Below the pieces are notes generated by a model. That model saw nothing but the letters and a program-made list of their open reading frames with translations. It searched no databases and had not been told where the DNA came from. A DNA stretch of 64,000 bases from Nostoc linckia z4 (GTDB taxonomy: Bacteria; Cyanobacteriota; Cyanobacteriia; Cyanobacteriales; Nostocaceae): positions 1 to 64,000 of the forward strand of contig NZ_LAHA01000026.1 in NCBI RefSeq assembly GCF_002608075.1, written 5' to 3'. Position 1 is the stretch's first letter. The number at the start of each line of letters is the position of its first letter. Of this stretch, positions 1 through 8,116 are shown piece by piece. The translations under genes were made by a program, and so were the position numbers.

Positions 1-391
1 TAAGGGGAAGGGGGAAAGGGGAAGGGGGAAGGGGGAAAGGGGAAGGTTTTTAATCCCTTAGCGTTTACCCAGCATTTTTGGGTTGGGAGACCACTAGGTG
101 TGATGGATACTTAAGTATCATGAGAATACAGTCTAAGTTAGCAAAAATCAGGCAATTAGCACACTATTCCATCCCGTAATAGGCGACGGCTTTATGTAAA
201 AAACTCCATCCACATAAATGTGATAGTGTAAAATAATAAAATACGATACTTACACGTACTTACCTTATTCTGCTTGAGGTTTCCTAGCAACAAGTACTGG
301 AAAAGAATTTGTGCCACTTCAGTTTGGAATTTGGTCTCCCGTCTGTGGGGGATGGTAGCGAACCATTGACCTTACCTAAATTAACATTATT
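1..391. repeat. Intergenic DNA with a GGGGAAA-type repeat tract
   Basis: No gene is visible. Positions 1-45 are a purine tract of repeated AAGGGGA/AGGGGGA units. It is followed by a segment (about 46-95) that resembles 11380-11455: both read AATCCCTTA, then CCCAGC, then TTTTTGGGTTGG. This is therefore a dispersed cyanobacterial repeat rather than regulatory sequence. A 14-bp perfect palindrome GATACTTAAGTATC lies at 106-119, about 270 bp before the LysR-type gene. It could be an operator, but the distance is large. Confidence 0.5.
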
Positions 392-2467
392 ATGAATAAG
401 CGTAAGCTTGAAGATATTACCCTTAATCACATCAAAATTTTACAAGCAGTAGATGAATGTGGCAGCTTCTCCAAGGCAGCACAAAAACTAGGGTATAGTC
501 AAGGATTGATTAGCAAAAAGGTAAAGCAAACCGAGGATTATTTTGGTGTAACTCTCCTCAATCGTTCTCCAGGCTCTGTATCCTTGACTAATAAGGGTAA
601 GAAATTAATTTCTCAAACAATTAATATCGTCAAAACTGTAGAAAATCTCCGAGAAGAATTTCAAGCAACATTTAGTGCTGACGGTGAAGATTTAATATTA
701 GGGGCTACTAGTTTAATCTTAGAAGTCTGGCTCAAACAGCATTTGCAACGATTTCAGCTTTGTTTTCCAGGTAGAAATATCAAAGCAATCGCTGTACAGC
801 GTAGCAGATTTTTTACTGATTTTAAACTTCTAAAAATGGATCTCTTACTCAACAGTTGTTCTGGATATAAGCAAGAACACCACTGTACTAGATTAACAAC
901 TCACAAAATGTTGTTAGTCTCATTTGGCGGACATGAATCTTTCAATGGGCATCATTTAGTTAAAATAAATGATATTTATTTCGATAATATTGTACTTTTA
1001 GATGAAGTGCATCAGCAACTTGCTAAAAATGTATTTTTAATTGATAAATTAAATTCTGTGCAACAGCTAAAAAATTATGATGAATTACTAAATTATGCTG
1101 CAATCAATCAAAAATTAACAATCTTACCAGATTTTTGTCAAGCTGATATCATATCTAAATATCAGGCAATGTTTTTGCCTATTGAAGATATTCATGAATA
1201 TGGCATTTATATTCATGTTCCTCGCTGGAGTGAATTGTTAATATCTGCTGAGAGTTTGGTGAGAAGTTTCCGACTTGATAGAGACAACTTAGAAAGTTTG
1301 CCCAATGTAAATATAATCATAGCTACCTGTAATACCAAAGAAAAAAATGTCTTGAAGGTTGGAATTCAGAGTGATTCCATTGGACAATTTGTAGCTGGAT
1401 ATGTGACTAAGTATATTTTTGATTTACAAAAATCATCTGCATTACTGGAACAGCCTATATTTAAAAATATTGAAATTAATCGCAATTTTGATTTACAAAT
1501 TCTCCCATTTACCTCTGGAGAACAGATGAATCGACAAATGAAACGGAGAGAACTAGATATTTGTATTTTAGATGATATTTCTCTTTTGAATAACGGTAGT
1601 CAATTTTTTGATGATTTCAGTTTTGGTTCTAAATTAATTGGCATTGCTTCCTATAATCTTTTGGGACAGGATATTAATATTGTGATTCATAAGGATGCAA
1701 CGATAAATACTATTCAGGATCTCAAAGGAAAAAAGATTTCTACCTTATTTGGTTCTCACGCTCATAGATTCATTATTACTCTATTTGACCTCTATAATAT
1801 GGATGTCAATCAAGATTGTAGATTAGTGGATGAAAATCCTCGTGAAGCTAGCAAAAGTCTAGCAGATAAAACTATAGATGCCTACGTATGTTGTTACACT
1901 TTTGCATCTATTCTAGAAGGATATGCTTTTGTTAAAAAGCTATCTTTCGCTCAAACAATTAGTTTAAATATTCCATCCATTAGAGGAATTGTTTGTCGTT
2001 CACAATTCATTAAAGAAAACCCTAAACTGGTGATTGCTTATTTACATGATTTACTAGTTGCTAACTATTGGTTTCACTCATCCCAAATTCAAGCAATAGA
2101 TTTATTAAGTAAAGTCATGAATGTGAAAGAGTCACAGATAAATCAATTTTTTAATCCTGTATTTGGTAATCGCATCGATCCGACACTTAAACCCCAATGG
2201 TCTTGGTTGCTGAAAACTTTAAATCGTAGGTTGGAAGGAAAATATGGAATTTCACTTTTTGATGTGGATTTTTGGATAGATGATTATTTTTTGCGACTTG
2301 TCTACAACCTGCTGAATTTGGATTACCATTTTCATCAGGTTTCCTTTTCTAGTGAGTTCTCAAGTAGCTATTTTTTAGAAGAACAGTTTAGCAGATATAT
2401 GAAAGTTCTCTATAATAATTACGATGTCTCCATCAAAGATGATAATACCAATGCAAATGCATATTAA
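392..2467 (+). CDS. LysR-type regulator fused to a second solute-binding-like domain
   Basis: Predicted DNA-binding regulator of 691 aa, about twice the usual LysR length (about 300 aa). Residues 1-65 are a LysR-type winged helix-turn-helix (HIKILQAVDECGSFSKAAQKLGYSQGLISKKVK). Residues about 90-290 fit the LysR effector domain but are divergent. Residues about 318-600 form another region resembling SsuA/NMT1-type periplasmic binding proteins: it opens with LKVGIQSDSIG and contains the typical DLKGKKISTLFGSHAHRF and IDAYVCCYTFASILEG stretches. No signal peptide or membrane segment is seen, so it should be cytoplasmic. The natural ligand cannot be told; SsuA-like folds bind sulfonates, nitrate or pyrimidines. 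The gene is AT-rich and stands alone, with no transporter beside it. Confidence 0.75.
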   Translation: MNKRKLEDITLNHIKILQAVDECGSFSKAAQKLGYSQGLISKKVKQTEDYFGVTLLNRSPGSVSLTNKGKKLISQTINIVKTVENLREEFQATFSADGEDLILGATSLILEVWLKQHLQRFQLCFPGRNIKAIAVQRSRFFTDFKLLKMDLLLNSCSGYKQEHHCTRLTTHKMLLVSFGGHESFNGHHLVKINDIYFDNIVLLDEVHQQLAKNVFLIDKLNSVQQLKNYDELLNYAAINQKLTILPDFCQADIISKYQAMFLPIEDIHEYGIYIHVPRWSELLISAESLVRSFRLDRDNLESLPNVNIIIATCNTKEKNVLKVGIQSDSIGQFVAGYVTKYIFDLQKSSALLEQPIFKNIEINRNFDLQILPFTSGEQMNRQMKRRELDICILDDISLLNNGSQFFDDFSFGSKLIGIASYNLLGQDINIVIHKDATINTIQDLKGKKISTLFGSHAHRFIITLFDLYNMDVNQDCRLVDENPREASKSLADKTIDAYVCCYTFASILEGYAFVKKLSFAQTISLNIPSIRGIVCRSQFIKENPKLVIAYLHDLLVANYWFHSSQIQAIDLLSKVMNVKESQINQFFNPVFGNRIDPTLKPQWSWLLKTLNRRLEGKYGISLFDVDFWIDDYFLRLVYNLLNLDYHFHQVSFSSEFSSSYFLEEQFSRYMKVLYNNYDVSIKDDNTNANAY

Positions 2468-2555
2468 TTGCCATAACAAGGGACTGGAGACGGGCTGAAA
2501 AATCTTGTTTTGTCTAAGTTTTATCAGTTGCGATCGCAATCTTAAACTTCATCCA

Positions 2556-2663
2556 AGTTGAGAAGTAGACTTTTTCAAAAAGGAACGGGGAAGAGTTTAG
2601 GATTTGTAAATAAAATAAAACCCGATTTTCAAAAAACTAAAGATTTTAAAGTAGAAGCGGTTT
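2556..2663. repeat. Dispersed ~110 bp repeat, copy 1
   Basis: This segment aligns with 36437-36554. Both copies share GACTTTTYCAAAARGGAAC, AGGATTTG and TTTTCAAAAAACTAA, and both end AAAGTAGA then CGGTTTA. Each copy lies directly at the 3' end of a minus-strand gene, here the glycosyltransferase. Just upstream, 2477-2530 also resembles 51627-51680 (AAGGGACTGG and TGTCTAAGTTTTATC). Confidence 0.7.
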
Positions 2664-2666
2664 ATA

Positions 2667-3572
2667 TCATCGTCTATAAATCATTTCATCAATCATATCT
2701 AATATATGTGGTTCTATAATTTGATCGAATTTCCTAGCGAATAATTTTTCTGATTGCTTAATGTTTTCAAAATCATTTGTTCCTAAAATTCGGGGATGGA
2801 GTGCGTTAATATTTTCCCAATCTATATACCTTAAGTGGTCGTTAATTATTTTGTCTTGAAATGTGGAATTTAAAATAAGTATTTGATAAAAAATTTCATC
2901 TGTTATATGAGTGTAATTAAAACGATTAACAAACTTAGGGTTTTGTTTGACAAAATTATCTATATACTTTATGCATTCTCCGGTTAAACACCAAAATGCA
3001 GAACCTCCATAAAGAGTAAAGCCTTCAAAAAAATTACGTTTTTTAGGCAAAAAGGAAATCAAAAATGAATATATAAAAGAGTGAGTAACAGATTTAAATT
3101 CACGCTTTTCCGGAATAGCAATATACTGATTACCCCAACGAATATACCAATACTCTATTCTTCTTAAACCGCCTCCTTCCCATTTATTACAAGGTAATGG
3201 GAAATATTCTATAAATTCTTTACCTTTATTTTGTTCGAGAAACTTTTTAATATGTGTATTTGATTTAATTGGATAATCTTGACCGGATAAATGTATAACA
3301 TAATCAAAGTCTATACCCGTTTTAGCTATTGATTTTATCCCCTCAAGACTAGCTCTCACAGCATCAAAACTTCCCCATCCTGAATTGAATCTTTTGAGAA
3401 AAAAAACATTGGGAAAATCTTTTAATAGGGTAACTACCTGATGATATATTTTCGCTTCTACTTTTTTATCTATGTGTATAAAAAATGAAACATCTTCTGT
3501 ATTAAGTCGATGAATCAGACGCTTTAATTGTTCGGGATATTTATGAGCTAAGATAATGTATGCAATTTTCAT
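2667..3572 (-). CDS. Core-2/I-branching type glycosyltransferase (GT14-like)
   Basis: Probable beta-N-acetylglucosaminyl/xylosyl-type transferase that builds cell-surface polysaccharide. The N-terminus MKIAYIILAHKYPEQLKRL and the stretch VSFFIHIDKK are characteristic of the branch/Core-2 family, as are FDYVIHLSGQDYPIKS (the DYPI motif), LYGGSAFWCLT and HITDEIFYQ. The length (about 301 aa) is normal for bacterial members. An in-frame ATG 24 bp upstream (3596) is possible, but the family normally begins with MKIAYIILAH, so I place the start at 3572. No signal peptide is seen. There are no polysaccharide genes nearby. It is AT-rich like its neighbours, which is compatible with acquired DNA. Donor and acceptor are unknown. 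Confidence 0.8.
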   Translation of the reverse strand: MKIAYIILAHKYPEQLKRLIHRLNTEDVSFFIHIDKKVEAKIYHQVVTLLKDFPNVFFLKRFNSGWGSFDAVRASLEGIKSIAKTGIDFDYVIHLSGQDYPIKSNTHIKKFLEQNKGKEFIEYFPLPCNKWEGGGLRRIEYWYIRWGNQYIAIPEKREFKSVTHSFIYSFLISFLPKKRNFFEGFTLYGGSAFWCLTGECIKYIDNFVKQNPKFVNRFNYTHITDEIFYQILILNSTFQDKIINDHLRYIDWENINALHPRILGTNDFENIKQSEKLFARKFDQIIEPHILDMIDEMIYRR

Positions 3573-3619
3573 AGATTGGCTAGTATAATTGTGCATTTAG
3601 AAGCCAAAATACTTGATTT

Positions 3620-4123
3620 TTATACTCTTACCTCAGGATTATTTAATATTTTACTCATCTTAGTAACAGGGACAATTATCCCATTTCTCAAATAATGAGG
3701 CGCTCTTTGAATTGTAGTAAATCCCAGTTTTAAATAAAATCCTTCTGCATACAGACTCGCAGTTGTAATTACTTTATCTATACCTCCATCCCTAGCTAGA
3801 TAACAAAAATGTTCAACTAAAGTACGTCCAATACCTTGACCTTGATATTTTGGATGGACGTATAACCCAATCAGTTCATCAACAACAAAACTGGTAAAAC
3901 CCATAACAATATCTCCCTCCACCGCAACCCATAAAGACTCCAATTTCATATTTTTTAAAATATTTGAAGCATCAGGCTGGTTGCGATTGTTACGCCAAGC
4001 TAAAAGTTCTTTTTCTGTATAAAAAGTTGCTGGTAGAGCTTTGATAGCAGCAATATGAATTGCACTCAGCACCCACCCATCTTTTTCCTCAGCACGTCTT
4101 AGAGAGATTTTAGTGGCGTTCAT
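3620..4123 (-). CDS. GNAT family N-acetyltransferase
   Basis: Acetyl-CoA-dependent N-acetyltransferase of unknown substrate. The GNAT core is clear: LIGLYVHPKYQGQGIGRTLVEHF carries the Q/R-x-x-G-x-G/A acetyl-CoA loop (QGQGIG), followed by ASLYAEGFYLKLGF, the usual beta5-alpha4 tail. An open frame continues upstream to 4177, but the domain begins at MNATKISLRRAEEKDG, so the start is placed at 4123 (about 167 aa). It lies 47 bp upstream of the glycosyltransferase on the same strand and may be co-transcribed with it. Confidence 0.8.
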   Translation of the reverse strand: MNATKISLRRAEEKDGWVLSAIHIAAIKALPATFYTEKELLAWRNNRNQPDASNILKNMKLESLWVAVEGDIVMGFTSFVVDELIGLYVHPKYQGQGIGRTLVEHFCYLARDGGIDKVITTASLYAEGFYLKLGFTTIQRAPHYLRNGIIVPVTKMSKILNNPEVRV

Positions 4124-4426
4124 CGTTTTCAGACTGCACTTAGATGACATGCCTTTGAGAATATCAAGTCCACTCAAAATATAAACTCAGGTAAATTTAT
4201 CGTTAGAATATATAATATATTTCAATGTACACTAAATCTATCGACAAACCGTATATTATGGTTAAAGCAACAAAACAATCAAACCAAAAAGCAAATTCAG
4301 GAATAATCAAGAGATAATTTGTAAAATTTGCTGAATTTTGTTGTCTTTATTTAAATATCTTGTCGAAGCTTGCTTTTAAGGGCATTTATGAAGCTACAAG
4401 AAATTGAAAAATAAAAAGGAGTGAAT

Positions 4427-4945
4427 GTGATCAACGCCATACAAATTAACGAAACCTTGACAACCACAGGACAAGTTATCCCAAAACAGCTTGAGCAAGC
4501 TAAACAAGAAGGTTTTAAGTCAATTTTAAATCTGCGATCGCCTGATGAGTTGGGATTTTCCCATGATGAGCAACGAGTAGCTGAAACACTAGGGTTGTAC
4601 TATGCCAATGTGCCACTGAAACTAGAAGCGCTAAATGAAGAATTAATTACTAAAATACTGACAACACTCGAACAAATTCCTAAGCCAGCAGTTGTTCATT
4701 GTGCAGCAGGGATGCGATCCACTGGAATTGCATTATTGAGTGTCGCAATCAAAGAAGGATTAACACCAGAGCAAATCTTATCAAAAGCTCGTAATGTAGG
4801 CTTCGGGTTTTTTGAACACGCTGGTGTTAGTCCTCGATTGAAACAATTGTTTGTGGATTATGTTAACAAACATACGAAAGTAGCAGTAACAGTTAGTGAT
4901 GGTTTTTTAACAATCAACAATCAACAGTTAAGAGTTAAAAGTTAA
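4427..4945 (+). CDS. DUF442/TIGR01244-type protein tyrosine phosphatase-like protein
   Basis: Small phosphatase-fold protein (about 172 aa). The signature VHCAAGMRST matches the PTP loop HCxxGxR(S/T), and QAKQEGFKSILNLRSPDE is the typical N-terminal part of the DUF442 family (often named beta-lactamase hydrolase-like). Family members are linked to sulfide/persulfide metabolism or dephosphorylation; the role here is not known. Two GTG codons are in frame (4421 and 4427). The AAGGAG at 4416-4421 overlaps the first and stands 5 nt before the second, so 4427 is preferred. The last 15 or so residues (FLTINNQQLRVKS) are encoded by an intergenic-type heptamer repeat, so the tail looks like an extension into repeat DNA. 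Confidence 0.8.
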   Translation: MINAIQINETLTTTGQVIPKQLEQAKQEGFKSILNLRSPDELGFSHDEQRVAETLGLYYANVPLKLEALNEELITKILTTLEQIPKPAVVHCAAGMRSTGIALLSVAIKEGLTPEQILSKARNVGFGFFEHAGVSPRLKQLFVDYVNKHTKVAVTVSDGFLTINNQQLRVKS

Positions 4946-4965
4946 CAGCTAACACTCAACAGTAT
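4905..4965. repeat. Heptamer repeat tract (ACAATCA / AACAGTT type)
   Basis: Degenerate 7-nt tandem units begin inside the 3' end of the phosphatase gene and continue past its stop codon. Related units (GTTGACT/AACTGTCAACAGT) recur at about 5590, 12870, 32065, 36311 and 56865. The rest of the gap to 5269 is AT-rich. It shows only a 15-nt palindrome, TAGTATCTGATACTA at 5036-5050. Confidence 0.6.
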
Positions 4966-5269
4966 CCAGGCGTCTTCAATTCCATCTCTAGAGTAAATGG
5001 GTTTTGCCGACGCCTTTTGATACGCTAATTGTCTGTAGTATCTGATACTAAAGCTAAAAATTCTATATTATACTGGCAAGTTTTATAAAGGTAAAAAAAT
5101 TATCATCTCAAATATCTATGAAATCGTAGTTTAAAGCTGGTTTTGCTTTATAAATTTTAAATTTTTTTAATATTCGTTATACAAACAAATGACAGTATTT
5201 TTACTGTTGTTAAATACATTAATACTTACTTAATATGTAGCACAATATTTTTTTAGAATCTCAAGCATT

Positions 5270-5548
5270 GTGAAATCTCTCCTACAAACTTACTTAGAAC
5301 AAGAAATCTGGATACTAATACGAGAAAAGTGGTATTTTGCTACAATTATCGGAGTTTGGGATGATTTGTTATGGTTTAAACATAGAACTTATAACAAAGA
5401 TACAGAGGAAGATACTCTCTGGGAAATGGTTGTAAAAATCAGTGAAGTAATTGCAATTGATAAAGTTCAGTCTGTGATTAGTAGAAAGCCAGACGTGTTA
5501 ATGTCACGTTTAGTAGAAACTGACCAAGGCATAACCGATCATCATTAG
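5270..5548 (+). CDS. Small conserved-looking protein, possible Sm-like barrel
   Basis: 92-aa cytoplasmic protein starting at GTG. I do not recognise the family for certain. The pattern EIWILIREKWYFATIIGVWDDLLWFK, then ETLWEMVVKISEVIAIDKVQ, alternates hydrophobic beta strands with a charged turn. That is the kind of layout found in LSm/Hfq-like barrels and in some small cyanobacterial families ending in 'WEEMV..I.AI'. The tail (residues about 70-92) looks disordered. No strong ribosome binding site is visible. It stands alone between two AT-rich gaps. Function unknown. Confidence 0.55.
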   Translation: MKSLLQTYLEQEIWILIREKWYFATIIGVWDDLLWFKHRTYNKDTEEDTLWEMVVKISEVIAIDKVQSVISRKPDVLMSRLVETDQGITDHH

Positions 5549-5829
5549 TTAATACATATAGCAATCCTATTTCAGTTGTGAACAATATAGGTGTTGACTG
5601 TTAACTGTCAACAACCCTAACAGGTAATATTTCACAAATTATTTGGGATTGCTGTAGAACTTCTATTTGATTGATGAATTTACTGATTTTTGGACAATAG
5701 TGAGTAGGGAAGAGAACAATTTCATTCCCTATTTCCTATTGCCTTATTTAAAAAAAATTAGATGTTTTATATACAAGATAATTGAGAATAATTTGAATAA
5801 AGTCTTGTCTTACAGTTACTTAATAAATC

Positions 5830-6090
5830 CTAAACAAAGTTATTATAAATAGATCGTGAATAGTCTATACTATTAATTTTATTATCATGGTAGCTGATTG
5901 AATGGTTCACAGCTTCATATGTATTATCTCCTCCTTGAGGATTAATTCCTACAGAGTCAGTGATATTGACTATATGAAAACTAGCAGGATAAAAGCCTCC
6001 CAGAATAGCTTCTAATTTCTCTAGGGTCAGCTTGTGAAAAAATTCCTTGATTTGCTTATCAAGCAAGGTATAAATTACAATTTTAGCCAT
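5830..6090 (-). CDS. Putative double-glycine leader peptide (bacteriocin/RiPP-type precursor)
   Basis: 86-aa protein. Residues about 21-32 read LTLEKLEAILGG, an excellent fit to the double-glycine leader consensus LSxxELxxIxGG (hydrophobic residues at -12, -7 and -4, GG at -2/-1). Cleavage after GG would release a core of about 54 residues rich in N, S, Y, I and D and lacking Cys, so it cannot be a lanthipeptide. No C39 peptidase/exporter, modification enzyme or immunity gene is visible in the window; orphan GG-leader precursors served in trans are known in cyanobacteria. No clear SD is seen, but a 14-bp palindrome ATTCTCTAGAGAAT lies 13 bp upstream. The ORF could be non-coding; the leader match is the main support. 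Confidence 0.5.
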   Translation of the reverse strand: MAKIVIYTLLDKQIKEFFHKLTLEKLEAILGGFYPASFHIVNITDSVGINPQGGDNTYEAVNHSISYHDNKINSIDYSRSIYNNFV

Positions 6091-6102
6091 TATTTTAATT
6101 TG

Positions 6103-6116
6103 ATTCTCTAGAGAAT
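6103..6116. promoter_or_regulatory. 14-bp palindrome upstream of the GG-leader peptide gene
   Basis: ATTCTCTAGAGAAT is a perfect dyad 13 bp before the start codon at 6090 (minus strand). The position suits a repressor operator. No known regulator motif is recognised, and the stretch is AT-rich, so chance is possible. Confidence 0.3.
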
Positions 6117-6341
6117 TTAAATTTATTATATGTCAAAGGATCTTTACGAAAGGAATAGTATCCGATTTTTTCAGACTTAAAACCTATTTTTTGGTCGAAA
6201 ATTCTTCTTGATATTTAGTCATTTGTGTTTCTCAGGACAAAGCGCCAAGTCTTTCTTCAAGAGGTACGGTCTAAAAATAATCTGCTAAACTATCTAAAAT
6301 TTAAAATTATCCCAGCTGTTAGCCCAGGGTAATAAGTAAGT

Positions 6342-8018
6342 ATGAGTGAAGCCTTATTTTGTATCGAAAATCTACGAGTTGCTTATCCTCAACGAAGTGA
6401 AGAAGCACCAAGCTGGGCGGTTGATGATGTATCTTTCACTCTGCAACGCGGAGAAAAAATGGGATTGGTGGGGGAGTCTGGTTGCGGTAAGTCAACTATC
6501 GGACGCGCGGTAATGCGATTACTACCACCTTCTAGTCGCGTTGAGGGACGAGTGACATTTGAGGGACAGTCAGTTTTTGACTTGAATCCTAATCAGTTGC
6601 GGAAATTTCGCGGGGAAGCCATCGCTTTAATTTTTCAAGATCCGATGACGCGCCTCGATCCCTTGATGACTATTGGTAAGCATTGTTTGGAAACTTTGCA
6701 AGCACATTCACCAGAATTATCAGCAGCGCAAGCCAAAGAAAAAGCACTTGCAACATTGGCAAAAGTAAATATCCCCGCGAGTCGCTGGAATCAGTATCCT
6801 CATGAATTTAGCGGCGGAATGCGCCAACGGGTAGCCATCGCTTTAGCTTTACTTCTCAGTCCCAAGTTAATTGTTGCAGACGAACCCACCACAAGCTTAG
6901 ATGTTACCGTTTCCGCGCAGATATTACAGGAATTAACTCGGCTGTGCAGTGAAGAAAACATGGGATTACTGCTGATTTCTCACGATTTAGCAATGGTAGC
7001 TGAGTATTGCGATCGCATTGGCGTTATGTACCACGGGAAAATGGTGGAAATGGGTTCGACGCAAGCTGTCTTTAGACAACCACAACACGAATACACTCAA
7101 TCCCTCCTCAAAGCAGCTTTACATATTCAATCAGTGGATGAAATAGAGACTGGGGAATGGGGAATAGAAAGCGGGGAAGAAAAAAAATTAGCAAATATTA
7201 AAGAAAAGTCACCGATTTTGAGTGTCACAGACCTCAAACAATATTACACTATAGAACCTAATTTTATTGAAAGACTGTTTAACAGACAATCAGAGACAAT
7301 TAAAGCGGTAGATGGGATTAATTTGGATCTTTATCCGGGAGAAATTCTCGGTTTAGTTGGTGAATCAGGTTGTGGTAAAAGCACATTATCAAGGACAATT
7401 TTGCAACTCATTCGTCCTACTGCTGGCAAAGTTGAGTTTTTAGGACAGGATTTAACTAAACTTTCGCCTCCAGAAATTCGTTCTTCACGGCGACAAATAC
7501 AAATGGTGTTTCAAGATCCCCATGCTTGTCTCAATCCAGCAATGACAGTGGGACAAAGTATAGCCGATCCTTTATTTATTCATCATCTTGCTGATTCTGT
7601 AAAGGCAAAATCACAAGTTTTGTGGATGTTAGAAAAAGTTGGCTTAACACCACCAGAAGTTTATTATGAACGTTATCCCTCAGATTTGTCTGGAGGACAA
7701 CAACAAAGAGTAGCGATCGCTCGTGCTTTGATTACTCACCCGAAACTGGTGATTTGCGATGAACCGGTGAGTATGTTAGATGCTAGCGTGCAGTCACAAG
7801 TCCTAGATTTGATGTTGCAATTAAAAGAAGAATTTGAATTAACTTATCTGTTCATCACTCATGACCTTTGGTTAGCCAGATTTTTGTGCGATCGCATTGC
7901 CGTAATGAACGGCGGTAAAATTGTTGAACTCGGCGAAACCAAAAAGATTTTTGCCAGTCCTCAGCACCCCTATACCAAAACCTTACTAGCTGCTGCTCCA
8001 TTGTTAGCACGCACTTAA
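6342..8018 (+). CDS. Fused dipeptide/oligopeptide-type ABC transporter ATPase (DppD-DppF-like)
   Basis: Energises an ABC importer of the peptide/nickel/opine class at the cytoplasmic membrane. It has two complete nucleotide-binding domains in one chain (558 aa). NBD1 has Walker A GESGCGKS (about residue 45), signature FSGGMRQR and Walker B LIVADEPTT. NBD2 has a second GESGCGKS (about residue 341), LSGGQQQR and LVICDEPVS. Each is followed by the QHEYTQSLL/QHPYTKTLL tail typical of Opp/Dpp ATPases. This is the GsiA/YejF layout. No permease or binding protein lies beside it. The linker (residues about 268-285, TGEWGIESGEEKK) is encoded by GGGGAAT-type repeat units, so repeat DNA seems to have entered the linker in frame. 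Confidence 0.9.
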   Translation: MSEALFCIENLRVAYPQRSEEAPSWAVDDVSFTLQRGEKMGLVGESGCGKSTIGRAVMRLLPPSSRVEGRVTFEGQSVFDLNPNQLRKFRGEAIALIFQDPMTRLDPLMTIGKHCLETLQAHSPELSAAQAKEKALATLAKVNIPASRWNQYPHEFSGGMRQRVAIALALLLSPKLIVADEPTTSLDVTVSAQILQELTRLCSEENMGLLLISHDLAMVAEYCDRIGVMYHGKMVEMGSTQAVFRQPQHEYTQSLLKAALHIQSVDEIETGEWGIESGEEKKLANIKEKSPILSVTDLKQYYTIEPNFIERLFNRQSETIKAVDGINLDLYPGEILGLVGESGCGKSTLSRTILQLIRPTAGKVEFLGQDLTKLSPPEIRSSRRQIQMVFQDPHACLNPAMTVGQSIADPLFIHHLADSVKAKSQVLWMLEKVGLTPPEVYYERYPSDLSGGQQQRVAIARALITHPKLVICDEPVSMLDASVQSQVLDLMLQLKEEFELTYLFITHDLWLARFLCDRIAVMNGGKIVELGETKKIFASPQHPYTKTLLAAAPLLART

Positions 8019-8042
8019 GGATTTGATCGTAATGGAGAAAGT

Positions 8043-8076
8043 AGGGCATTGGCCAAGAAAAAATTCCCAATGCCCT
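8043..8076. terminator. Hairpin between convergent genes
   Basis: AGGGCATTGG (8043-8052) pairs with CCAATGCCCT (8067-8076) around a 14-nt loop. It lies 25 bp after the ABC ATPase stop and before the 3' end of the convergent AHSA1 gene. There is no T-run, so it is only a probable terminator. The units GGGCATTGG/CCCAATGCCC also belong to the dispersed heptamer repeat family. Confidence 0.35.
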
Positions 8077-8116
8077 GCTTGCCCAATTCCCAACCTCAAC
8101 AAATAATCTCGCTACC

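Noticed and set aside
5667..5852. 61-aa plus-strand frame
   Set aside because: AT-rich, no family features, overlaps the 3' end of the GG-leader gene.
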